Below, piece by piece: positions 6,160 through 12,830 of a stretch of DNA of 12,830 nt; the stretch's first letter is position 1; the number at the start of each line of letters is the position of its first letter. The notes under the pieces are model-generated. The model was not told the DNA's origin and did not search any database. It saw only the letters and a list, made by a program, of their open reading frames with translations. Position numbers and translations under genes: made by a program. The stretch is from DASUKL01 sp036278755 (GTDB taxonomy: Bacteria; Chloroflexota; Limnocylindria; Limnocylindrales; CSP1-4): the NCBI GenBank assembly GCA_036278755.1, contig DASUKL010000130.1, positions 1-12,830 on the forward strand, given 5' to 3'.

Positions 6160-7578
6160 ATGGCTGACCACACGGAGCGTTCGGACGCCTTCGTCTTCTT
6201 CGGGGCCACCGGCGACCTGGCCTTCAAGCAGATCTTCCCCGCCCTGGCCGGCCTGGTCCGCGACAGCGAGTGGCGGATGCCGATCGTCGGCATCGCCCGC
6301 CACGGCGACGTGGCCGCCCTGCGCGAGCGGGCGAAGCAGAGCCTTGCCGCGGCCGGGCCGGTGGACCCGGCGGTCCTCGAGCAGCTCCAGAGCCAGCTCC
6401 GCTTCATCAACGGCTCCGACGACGACCCCGACACCTTCCGTCGCCTGCGCCAGGAGCTGGGCAAGGCCAGGCACCCGCTCCACTACCTGGCCATCCCCCC
6501 GGCCCTCTTCGGCCAGGTCGTCAAGTCCCTCGGCCAGTCTAGCTGCGCCGACGGGGCCAGGGTCATCGTGGAGAAGCCCTTCGGCCGTGACCTGGCCGGG
6601 GCGCGGCGGCTCAACGCCACCCTCCACGCCGTCTTCCCCGAGCCCTGCATCTTCCGCATCGACCACTACCTGGGCAAGGAACCGGTCCAGAACCTCCTCT
6701 ACTTCCGCTTCGCCAACCGCTTCCTGGAGCCCATCTGGAACGCCGACCACGTGGCCTCGGTCCAGCTCACGATGTCGGAGGCCTTCGGGGTGGCCGATCG
6801 GGGCGCCTTCTACGACAGCGCCGGGGCGATCCGCGACGTGGTCCAGAACCACATCCTCCAGACCGTCAGCATCCTGGCCATGGAGCCGCCCTCGGGAGCG
6901 ACCGCGGAGGCCATGCGCAACGAGAAGTTCAAGGTCCTGGACTCCATCCGCCCCCTGCGCCGCAGCGACGTGGTGCTGGGCCAGTTCGACGGCTATCAGC
7001 AGGTCAAGGGCGTGGCCCCCGGCTCGCCGGTCGAGACCTACGCCGCCCTGCATCTCACGGTCGACACCTGGCGCTGGGGCGGTGTGCCGTTCTACATCCG
7101 CACCGGCAAATGCCTGCCCGTCACGGCCACCGAGGTCCTCGTCGAGCTGAAGCGGCCGCCCGTCGACGTCTTCGATGAGGGGCAGGCGGGCGACACGAAC
7201 TACCTGCGCTTCCGTCTGACCCCCGACATGTCGATCTCGCTGGTGGCTCGGGCCAAGAAGCCGGGCGAGCAGATGGTCGGCGAGGAGGTCGAGCTGTACG
7301 CCTGCCACCAGAGTGGCGCCGAACGGCCGCCCTACCAGCGCCTCATCGGCGACGCGGCCGAGGGCGACCAGCTCCTCTTCGCCCGGGAGGATACGGTCGA
7401 GGCCGCGTGGCGCATCGTCGACGGCGTGCTCGACTCTCCCGAGGCGCCGCTGCCCTACGCCCCAGGCTCCTGGGGCCCGGCCGCCGCCGAGCGGCTCATC
7501 CCCAAGCCCGGCCATTGGCACGCCCCGGTTCCCGCCCCGGCCACGATCCCGCCCCAGCACCCGGGCGCCCAGGCATGA
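6160..7578 (+). CDS. zwf: Glucose-6-phosphate dehydrogenase
   Basis: This catalyses the first step of the oxidative pentose phosphate pathway, glucose 6-phosphate plus NADP+ to 6-phosphogluconolactone. The 472-residue length is normal. The nucleotide motif FFGATGDLA (13-21) is followed by VGIAR (43-47), whose Arg47 matches the arginine that holds the NADP+ phosphate in well-studied members. EKPFGRDL (138-145) and the active-site signature RIDHYLGK (166-173, catalytic His at 169 and 231 by family alignment) follow, then RGAFYDSAGAIRDVVQNH (214-231) and FYIRTGKCLP near residue 310. The fingerprint after the nucleotide motif is GDLAFKQIFPAL rather than GDLAxRKLxPAL. The ATG at 6160 is 4 bases after the gnd stop and has AGGG upstream. 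The gene ends in an ATGA overlap with pgi. The C-terminal 20 residues are Pro-rich. Confidence 0.97.
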   Translation: MADHTERSDAFVFFGATGDLAFKQIFPALAGLVRDSEWRMPIVGIARHGDVAALRERAKQSLAAAGPVDPAVLEQLQSQLRFINGSDDDPDTFRRLRQELGKARHPLHYLAIPPALFGQVVKSLGQSSCADGARVIVEKPFGRDLAGARRLNATLHAVFPEPCIFRIDHYLGKEPVQNLLYFRFANRFLEPIWNADHVASVQLTMSEAFGVADRGAFYDSAGAIRDVVQNHILQTVSILAMEPPSGATAEAMRNEKFKVLDSIRPLRRSDVVLGQFDGYQQVKGVAPGSPVETYAALHLTVDTWRWGGVPFYIRTGKCLPVTATEVLVELKRPPVDVFDEGQAGDTNYLRFRLTPDMSISLVARAKKPGEQMVGEEVELYACHQSGAERPPYQRLIGDAAEGDQLLFAREDTVEAAWRIVDGVLDSPEAPLPYAPGSWGPAAAERLIPKPGHWHAPVPAPATIPPQHPGAQA

Positions 7579-9200
7579 CTCCGTTGACTAGCCTGCCGGA
7601 GTGGCGGGCGTTGGAGAACCACCACGAACGCATCCGCTCCCTGAGCCTGCGCCAGGCCTTCGCCGAGGACCCCGGCCGCGGGGAGCGGCTGACCGTGGAG
7701 GGCGCGGGCGTCTACCTCGACTACTCCAAGAACCTCGTCACCGACGAGACGCTCCGCCTCCTGCTGGCCCTGGCCCAGGCCCGCGGCCTGCGGGAGCGGA
7801 TCGAGGCCATGTTCGCCGGCCAGCACATCAACACGACCGAGGACCGGGCCGTCCTGCACGTCGCTCTGCGGGCCCCGCGCGACGAGCGCATCGTGACCGA
7901 CGGCCAGGACGTCGTGCCCGAGGTCCACGCCGTGCTGGACCGCATGGCGGCCTTCAGCGACCAGGTCCGCTCAGGGGCCTGGACCGGCCACTCCGGCAAG
8001 CGCATCCGGGCCGTCATCAACGTCGGCATCGGCGGCTCCGATCTCGGTCCCCGCATGGCGACCCAGGCCCTGGCCTTCTACGCCGATCGGGATCTGACCT
8101 TCCGCTTCGTGTCCAACGTCGACGGCACAGACTTCGCCGAGGCGACCCGCGACCTGGACCCGGCCGAGACGCTCTTCATCATCTCCTCCAAGACCTTCAC
8201 GACCCTGGAGACGATGACCAACGCCCAGACCGCCCGGGCCTGGGCCCTGGCCGGCCTGGGGGGCGATGAATCTGCCGTGGCGAAGCACTTCGTGGCCGTC
8301 TCCACGAACGAGCCGGGGGTCCGGGCCTTCGGCATCGATCCGGCCAACATGTTCGGCTTCTGGGACTGGGTCGGGGGCCGCTATTCGATGGACTCGGCCA
8401 TCGGCCTGAGCCTCATGGTGGCCATCGGGCCGGAGCGCTTCCGGGAGATGCTGGCGGGCTTCCACGCCCTCGACGAGCACTTCCGGACGGCGCCCTTCGA
8501 GCGCAACCTGCCCGTCCTCCTGGGGCTCATCGGGCTGTGGTACGACGACTTCCTGGGGGCCCAGACCCACGCCGTGCTGCCCTACGACCAGTATCTGGAG
8601 CACCTGCCGGCCTACCTCCAGCAGCTCGACATGGAGTCCAACGGCAAGCACGTCACCCTCGACGGGACGCGGGTCGACTACCAGACGGGGCCCATCGTCT
8701 GGGGCACGCCCGGCACGAACGGCCAGCACGCCTACTACCAGCTCCTCCACCAGGGCACGAAGCTCGTCCCGGCCGATCTCATCGGCTTCCTCCAGCCGCT
8801 GAACGTGCTGCCGCCGCACCACGATCTGCTGCTGGCCAATCTCATCGCTCAGGCCGAGGCCCTGGCCTTCGGCAAGACGGCCGACGAAGCCCGAGCCGAG
8901 AGCGTCCCCGAGGCCCAGATCCCCCACCGCACCTTCGAGGGCGACCGACCCACGAACGTCATCCTCATGGAGCGCCTGACGCCCCGGGCCCTGGGCACGC
9001 TCATCTGTCTCTACGAGCACAAGGTCTTCACCCAGGGCACGATCTGGGGCATCGACTCGTTCGACCAGTGGGGCGTCGAGCTGGGCAAGGCCCTCGCTCT
9101 CCGCGTCGTCCCCGAGCTGCAGGCGTCAGGTCAGCCGGAGCTCCGGCACGACAGCTCGACGAACGCCCTCATCCGCCGGGTGCGCGCCGCCCGCGGCTAG
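7575..9200 (+). CDS. pgi: Glucose-6-phosphate isomerase
   Basis: The enzyme interconverts glucose 6-phosphate and fructose 6-phosphate, linking glycolysis or gluconeogenesis to the Zwf branch. The 541 residues match the long bacterial/eukaryotic type. Motifs appear in order: VGIGGSDLGPRM (150-161), SSKTFTTLETMTNA (204-217, phosphate loop), FWDWVGGRYS (262-271), the catalytic Glu in MESNGK (353-358), GTNGQHAYYQLLHQGT (380-395, catalytic His385) and DQWGVELGK (497-505, catalytic Lys505). The ATG at 7575 overlaps the zwf stop as ATGA, so translation is probably coupled. It is followed after 18 bases by the GlcD-like gene. No truncation or frameshift is visible. Confidence 0.98.
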   Translation: MTPLTSLPEWRALENHHERIRSLSLRQAFAEDPGRGERLTVEGAGVYLDYSKNLVTDETLRLLLALAQARGLRERIEAMFAGQHINTTEDRAVLHVALRAPRDERIVTDGQDVVPEVHAVLDRMAAFSDQVRSGAWTGHSGKRIRAVINVGIGGSDLGPRMATQALAFYADRDLTFRFVSNVDGTDFAEATRDLDPAETLFIISSKTFTTLETMTNAQTARAWALAGLGGDESAVAKHFVAVSTNEPGVRAFGIDPANMFGFWDWVGGRYSMDSAIGLSLMVAIGPERFREMLAGFHALDEHFRTAPFERNLPVLLGLIGLWYDDFLGAQTHAVLPYDQYLEHLPAYLQQLDMESNGKHVTLDGTRVDYQTGPIVWGTPGTNGQHAYYQLLHQGTKLVPADLIGFLQPLNVLPPHHDLLLANLIAQAEALAFGKTADEARAESVPEAQIPHRTFEGDRPTNVILMERLTPRALGTLICLYEHKVFTQGTIWGIDSFDQWGVELGKALALRVVPELQASGQPELRHDSSTNALIRRVRAARG

Positions 9201-9218
9201 ACAGGCAGGAGCAGGCAC

Positions 9219-10604
9219 ATGGCCGTGACGACGGGGGCAGCGTTGCTGGAGGCGCTCCGGGCGGAACTGCCCGGCCTGCGCCTGCTGACGGACCGGGCCG
9301 ACACCGACGCCTACCGCAACGACGAGACCGACTTCCTCGAGGGCGGCTGGCCCCTGGCCGTGGCCTTCCCGAACAGCACCGCGGAGGTGGCGACGATCGT
9401 CCGGCTCTGCACCGCCCACGGCGTGCCGATCGTGCCCCGCGGGGCCGGGACCGGCCTGTCCGGCGGGGCGACGGCCATCGAGGGCGCCCTGACCCTCGTC
9501 CTGCGGGGCATGGACCGCATCCTCGAGATCGACGAGGCAAACCTCGTGGCTGTCGTGCAGCCCGGTGTCCTGAACGCCGACCTGGGGCGGGCCGCGGCCG
9601 AGCACGGGCTCTTCTACGCGCCGGATCCGGCCAGCTTCGAGATCTGCTCCATCGGCGGCAACCTGGCCGAGAACTCGGGCGGCCTGCGCTGCCTGAAGTA
9701 CGGCGTCACCCGCGACGCGGTCCTGGCCCTGGAGGTCGTTCTGGCCGACGGCAGCGTCATCCGCACCGGCGGCAAGACGGTCAAGGATGTGGCCGGCTAC
9801 AGCCTGACCCACCTCTTCATCGGCTCGGAGGGGACGCTGGGCATCATCACCGAGGCCACCCTCCGCCTCCGCCCGGCACCGCCGCCGAAACTCACCCTGC
9901 TGGCCTTCTTCCCCACCGTCCGGGCCGCCGGCGACGCGGTCAGCGGCTGCACCCTGGCCGGCCTCGTGCCGGTCACCCTGGAGCTGATGGACCGCTTCAC
10001 GATCGCGGCCGTCGACGCTGCCATGGGCCTCGACCTGCCGGCCGAGGCGGGGGCCATGCTCATGATCGAGTCCGACCTGGGCGGCACGGCGGCGGAACAG
10101 GAGCTCGACCGGGCCGAACAGGCCTGCCGAGCTGCCGGGGCGACGGACCTCGTGCGCGCCAAGGACGCCACCGAAGCCGACTGGCTGCGCGAGGCTCGAC
10201 GCAAGGCCCATCCCTCGCTCGACAAGCTGGGCCGGGCCCGCATGGACGACGTGGGCGTGCCCCGCAGCCGGGTCCCCGAGCTGCTGGCGGCGATCGAGCG
10301 CATCGGGGCCGAGGAGGAGCTCCGCATCGGCGTCTTCGGCCACGCCGGGGACGGCAACTTCCACCCCACCTACGTCGTCGAGCGCGACGATCCCACGGCC
10401 GCGGCCCGCGTGGAGCGGGCCCGCCACCGGATCTACGAGGCGGCCCTGGACCTGGGCGGCACGACGACCGGCGAGCACGGCACGGGCCTGGCCAAGAAGG
10501 ACATGCTCGAGGCCCAACGCGGGCCCGACGCGCTGCGGGCCATGCGGGCCATCAAGGCCGCCCTCGACCCGCTGGGCATCCTCAACCCCGGCAAAGTCGT
10601 CTGA
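9219..10604 (+). CDS. FAD-linked oxidase, GlcD-like (glycolate/D-lactate dehydrogenase family)
   Basis: The 461-residue product is a FAD-binding PCMH-type (VAO family) oxidase of the GlcD/D-lactate dehydrogenase type. The FAD domain has VPRGAGTGLSGG (72-83), VVQPGVLNADLG (112-123), the block PDPASFEICSIGGNLAENSG (135-154) and KTVKDVAGYSLTHLFIGSEG (186-205). The C-terminal substrate domain has VFGHAGDGNFHP and GEHGTGLAKK, and ends in LDPLGILNPGKVV. Members oxidise 2-hydroxy acids such as glycolate or D-lactate and pass electrons to a quinone or flavoprotein partner. The substrate cannot be fixed from sequence, and no GlcE or GlcF partner gene is in the window. The start has AGGAG (9207-9211) at a 7-base spacing. 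It closes the gnd-zwf-pgi run, probably in the same transcript, although its link to that pathway is unclear. Confidence 0.9.
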   Translation: MAVTTGAALLEALRAELPGLRLLTDRADTDAYRNDETDFLEGGWPLAVAFPNSTAEVATIVRLCTAHGVPIVPRGAGTGLSGGATAIEGALTLVLRGMDRILEIDEANLVAVVQPGVLNADLGRAAAEHGLFYAPDPASFEICSIGGNLAENSGGLRCLKYGVTRDAVLALEVVLADGSVIRTGGKTVKDVAGYSLTHLFIGSEGTLGIITEATLRLRPAPPPKLTLLAFFPTVRAAGDAVSGCTLAGLVPVTLELMDRFTIAAVDAAMGLDLPAEAGAMLMIESDLGGTAAEQELDRAEQACRAAGATDLVRAKDATEADWLREARRKAHPSLDKLGRARMDDVGVPRSRVPELLAAIERIGAEEELRIGVFGHAGDGNFHPTYVVERDDPTAAARVERARHRIYEAALDLGGTTTGEHGTGLAKKDMLEAQRGPDALRAMRAIKAALDPLGILNPGKVV

Positions 10605-10626
10605 CCGAGACGGTCGTCTGACCGAG
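10596..10626 (+). repeat. Tandem direct repeat spanning the stop codon of the GlcD-like gene
   Basis: GTCGTCTGACCGAG occurs at 10596-10609 and again at 10613-10626, a 17-base period. The first copy contains the last two codons and the TGA. The duplication creates a small hairpin (CGGTC-GTCT-GACCG, 10611-10624) without a T-run, which is at best a weak terminator between two converging genes. Confidence 0.7.
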
Positions 10627-10668
10627 GCCGGAGCCGCGAGGTCGGGACCGCCCGGTGACGCTCGGGAG

Positions 10669-11349
10669 CTAGGGCCGCCGGTACGTGCCTGTGAGGCTGA
10701 CCCGGGCCAGCCCCGCCTGGGCCAGGACGATGGCCGTGTCCACGTCGTCGGCCGTGGGCGTGCCCTTCAGGTCGAGCGTCCGCGAGAGGGCGGTGAGGGC
10801 GAAGACGTAGCGGTGGCGGGCCGCGCCCTTGGGCGGGCAGGGGCCGCCGTAGCCCACCTTGCCGAACGCGTTGCGGCCCTGGAGGCCCACCGCGGCGCCC
10901 TGGGGCAGGGTCGTCGTGGAGGCTGGGATGTCGACCGCCACCCAGTGGACGAAGTCGTCGGCATCCTCGTCGCGGACGATGAGGACCAAGGCCTTCGTCC
11001 CGGACGGGGCACCCCGGATGGTGAGCGGCGGCGAGACGTCGCGGCCGTCGCAGGTGTAGGCCGCCGGGATCGGATCGCCCGCGGCGAAGGCGCTCGAGGT
11101 CAGGCCGAACGGAGGCCGGGGCGTCTTGGTCGGCTTCGGTGTGGGGCTCGGGGCGGCCGTCGGGATCTCGGTCGGCTGGTCGGTCGGGCTGGCGGGGCTC
11201 GGGCTGGCCTGCGGGCCTGACGGCTCGGCTGCACCTGCGGACGTCGGAGCGGTCGAGGTCGGCTCGGGATCGGCGGTCGGTCGACCACTGCCTCCACAGG
11301 CTCCCAGCAGGCCGACGACGAGCGGCAGGACCAGGAGCCGTCGCCTCAT
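10669..11349 (-). CDS. PEBP/YbhB-family (Raf kinase inhibitor-like) lipoprotein
   Basis: The 226-residue product starts with a lipoprotein signal (MRRRLLVLPLVVGLLGAC, lipobox Cys18). A Pro/Ser/Thr-rich linker follows (about 22-80), then a phosphatidylethanolamine-binding-protein fold. The PEBP motifs are DGRDVSPPL (101-109), VRDEDADDFVHWVAVDIPA (125-143, the family D-P-D-A-P stretch changed to D-E-D-A-D) and GYGGPCPPKGAARHRYVF (167-184). Bacterial YbhB/YbcL members have no firmly known biochemical role; the lipid anchor places this one outside the membrane. The ATG at 11349 overlaps the stop of the upstream membrane protein as ATGA, and GGAGG lies 9 bases upstream. The longer open frame 5' of it runs antisense-like through the neighbour and was not used. 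Confidence 0.93.
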   Translation of the reverse strand: MRRRLLVLPLVVGLLGACGGSGRPTADPEPTSTAPTSAGAAEPSGPQASPSPASPTDQPTEIPTAAPSPTPKPTKTPRPPFGLTSSAFAAGDPIPAAYTCDGRDVSPPLTIRGAPSGTKALVLIVRDEDADDFVHWVAVDIPASTTTLPQGAAVGLQGRNAFGKVGYGGPCPPKGAARHRYVFALTALSRTLDLKGTPTADDVDTAIVLAQAGLARVSLTGTYRRP

Positions 11350-11768
11350 CGGGGATGACCTCCGCCGTCGGCCCCGCCCTCGACCTGGCTCGGCCCGCGG
11401 GTCGCCGTGACGAGCAGCAGGAAGGAGGTCTCGGCCACGTCGATGCCGGCGATGACGAGGGCCGCGACGACGGGCAGAGCCGAACCCACGAACCAGCCGG
11501 CCGCGGCGGCGAAGGCGGCCACGGCCAGGAAGACGAAGCGCACGCCGCGGATCATGGCCCGCGGTTCCGGATCGGCGCCGATCCGCTCGGCCGCCCGGAG
11601 GATGAGCACCAGACCGATGAGCAGCGCGGCGAGGCCCAGCAGGAAGCGCACGAACGGCGGCGGACTGACGACGAGCGCGGCTACGGCCGCCGTGCCACCC
11701 AGCACCGTGGCCGCGGCCAGGCAGGCGAGGCCCACGCCCAGCGCGGCCAGCGTTCGCACTCCTGTCAC
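11346..11768 (-). CDS. Small four-TM membrane protein, unknown function
   Basis: I do not recognise a family. The 140 residues are dominated by four hydrophobic stretches (about 8-34, 38-58, 74-92 and 94-120). A basic loop with E-R-I-G-A-D-P-E-P-R (61-70) lies between the second and third, and the C-terminus is Gly-rich. The only good in-frame start near the 5' end is the GTG at 11768; a nearby ATG (11776) is out of frame and stops after three codons. The last codons overlap the PEBP lipoprotein start (ATGA), so the two are probably made together at the envelope. It diverges from the 11834 gene across 65 bases that show no clear promoter. Confidence 0.7.
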   Translation of the reverse strand: MTGVRTLAALGVGLACLAAATVLGGTAAVAALVVSPPPFVRFLLGLAALLIGLVLILRAAERIGADPEPRAMIRGVRFVFLAVAAFAAAAGWFVGSALPVVAALVIAGIDVAETSFLLLVTATRGPSQVEGGADGGGHPR

Positions 11769-11833
11769 GTGTCCATCGTACCCAGGCCGGCCGTGACAGT
11801 AGAGCTGACACGGGCTCGACCCACGATCCAGCC

Positions 11834-12046
11834 ATGAACGATCCTATCGAGCTCCTGGCCGCCATGCTGGCCAGCGTCGGCCTGTTCCTTGCCATCGTGG
11901 CCGGGGACGCCGTCGTCCTGCCCCTCACCGCCCTGACCGGCCTCGGCCTCGCCCTCGGGGCTCTCGATCGCCGACACCGACGCCGAGCGCGCAGCTACCA
12001 TCGTCTCGATGCGCCCAGCCTCAGCCGGGACCTGAGCAGCCCGTGA
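11834..12046 (+). CDS. 70-residue two-TM protein coupled to the nuclease gene
   Basis: No family is recognised. Two hydrophobic segments (about 5-24 and 26-44) are followed by a strongly basic stretch DRRHRRRARS (45-54) and a short polar tail, which suggests a small hairpin membrane protein with its tail in the cytoplasm. The ATG at 11834 has no obvious Shine-Dalgarno. Its stop overlaps the GTG of the next gene as GTGA, which favours a real, translated gene. A chance open frame cannot be excluded in sequence this GC-rich. Confidence 0.55.
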   Translation: MNDPIELLAAMLASVGLFLAIVAGDAVVLPLTALTGLGLALGALDRRHRRRARSYHRLDAPSLSRDLSSP

Positions 12047-12830
12047 GCCTCCCGCCCAGCGGCAGCGACGCCCTCGTCCTCGACGACGCTGGTGCGCGGA
12101 TCGCACCGACCTCCGAACCGGACTGGCAAGAGTGGGTGGCCGCCAGCCGCACCAGGCACTTCCTCGACGGGGACCCGCTCCTCGACTGGCTGGAGCGGTA
12201 CGGGGAGGAGCACGGTTTCGTCCGCGACACCGACCTCGAAGGCTACGACCCACGGACCGACCTGCGGGACATGATCCTCGAGCGGGGCAAGCAGTTCGAG
12301 GACGGCGTCATGACTCTCATCCGGGCCGACCTCGAGACCGTCCATATCGGCGAGGGCTGGCACGACGCGCGGGACCTCGCAGCGGCCGAGCGGACGGTGG
12401 CCGCGATGCGGGCCGGCACGCCCGTCATCGCCCAGGCCGTCCTGCGCGACCCTAGCCGCCGGACCTACGGCACGGTCGACCTGCTGGTCCGCTCCGACGT
12501 GCTCGACACGATCGTGGCGGACACGCTGGGGCCGGATGAGGCCGGGGTCGGGGCGCCCGGGATCGGCGCCAGCGACTGGCACTATCGGGCCGTCGATATC
12601 AAGTTCCGCACCCTGGACCTCCTGAAGGACGGCGCAGCAGCCTCCGGCCTCCTGGGTTACATGGCCCAGGTCTGGGTCTACAACGCCGCCCTGGGCCGCA
12701 TCCAGGGCTACACCCCGCCCGCAACCTATCTCCTGGGCCGGGCCTGGACCCAGGGCAAGGAGCGGGGCGACACCTGCTTCGACCGCCTCGCCCGCGTCGA
12801 TCACGATCGGATCCTGAGCGGCCAGGTGAC
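12043..12830 (+). CDS. PD-(D/E)XK nuclease-like protein, RecB/Cas4 type, partial (3' end off the right edge)
   Basis: The frame is open from GTG 12043 to the window end (262 codons). Four features point to the RecB/Cas4-like branch of the PD-(D/E)XK superfamily: an early helix with ERGKQFEDGVMTLI (80-93), YGTVDLLVR (142-150) with the motif II Asp146, AVDIKF (183-188) with the D-x-K pair Asp185/Lys187, and the Q-x3-Y motif in MAQVWVYNAAL (Gln209, Tyr213). Such enzymes cut DNA, usually with a metal ion. Whether the missing C-terminus holds a Cys cluster as in Cas4, a ribonuclease H-like domain as in TM0106-type proteins, or a helicase cannot be seen. Translation is coupled to the small membrane protein by a GTGA overlap. 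Function beyond nuclease is unknown. Confidence 0.8.
   Translation, partial: MSLPPSGSDALVLDDAGARIAPTSEPDWQEWVAASRTRHFLDGDPLLDWLERYGEEHGFVRDTDLEGYDPRTDLRDMILERGKQFEDGVMTLIRADLETVHIGEGWHDARDLAAAERTVAAMRAGTPVIAQAVLRDPSRRTYGTVDLLVRSDVLDTIVADTLGPDEAGVGAPGIGASDWHYRAVDIKFRTLDLLKDGAAASGLLGYMAQVWVYNAALGRIQGYTPPATYLLGRAWTQGKERGDTCFDRLARVDHDRILSGQV

Noticed and set aside
4968..6464. A 498-codon minus-strand frame over gnd and the zwf start
   Set aside because: It is the antisense shadow of two genes with unmistakable enzyme motifs and has no family signature.
6067..7560. A 497-codon minus-strand frame over zwf
   Set aside because: It covers zwf almost exactly in antisense, with low-complexity Gly/Val/Asp/Arg composition and no motifs.
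9126..10517. A 463-codon minus-strand frame over the GlcD-like gene
   Set aside because: Antisense shadow with no recognisable domain.
8537..10621. A 694-codon plus-strand frame across pgi and the GlcD-like gene
   Set aside because: It is very rich in Arg, Pro, Gly and His and lies in another frame of two recognised genes; its length reflects the scarcity of stop codons in GC-rich sequence.
11350..11928. N-terminal extension of the PEBP lipoprotein frame to 11928
   Set aside because: The extension is Arg-rich, matches no signal peptide and overlaps the four-TM gene in another frame; the lipobox signal and Shine-Dalgarno fix the start at 11349.
11995..12804. A 269-codon minus-strand frame over the nuclease gene
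   Set aside because: The plus strand carries ordered PD-(D/E)XK motifs and is start-coupled to its neighbour; the minus frame has no motifs.

Overview
The window is a stretch of ordinary high-GC bacterial chromosome whose main content is redox and sugar-phosphate metabolism. The very high GC, the strong GC bias at third codon positions, the frequent GTG starts and the tightly coupled gene pairs suggest a Chloroflexota- or Actinomycetota-like bacterium. This placement is an inference from composition and family resemblance; there is no rRNA or other marker here. All functions below were read from translated sequence and remembered family motifs, without database searches.

Left part (1-1569): the 5' part of a minus-strand SRPBCC/AHSA1-like gene runs off the left edge. 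Diverging from it is a two-TM ion channel fused to an RCK (TrkA-type) regulatory domain, with an unusual GQGD selectivity filter.

Minus-strand operon (1614-4591): this encodes a three-subunit proton-translocating NAD(P) transhydrogenase in the order pntAA, pntAB, pntB. Between pntAA and pntAB lies a 19-codon reading frame that overlaps both genes by four bases and carries a duplicated ribosome-binding-site segment.

Spacer (4592-5135): it holds the C-terminal remnant of a PIN-domain (VapC-like) protein and two short inverted repeats upstream of gnd.

Plus-strand operon (5136-10604): gnd (6-phosphogluconate dehydrogenase), zwf (glucose-6-phosphate dehydrogenase), pgi (glucose-6-phosphate isomerase) and a GlcD-like FAD-linked oxidase. 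The first three are joined by a 4-base gap and a 4-base overlap. Together with pnt the locus is well placed to make and balance NADPH: Zwf and Gnd reduce NADP+, Pgi links the oxidative pentose phosphate branch to glycolysis, and PntAA/AB/B exchanges hydride between NAD(H) and NADP(H) using the proton gradient. No 6-phosphogluconolactonase gene is visible.

Right part (10669-12830): a minus-strand pair encodes a small four-TM protein and a PEBP/YbhB-like lipoprotein, coupled by ATGA. Diverging from it, a 70-residue two-TM protein is coupled by GTGA to a PD-(D/E)XK (RecB/Cas4-like) nuclease that runs off the right edge. This last pair is the least explained part of the window. I see no RNA gene, CRISPR array, insertion sequence or convincing intrinsic terminator.
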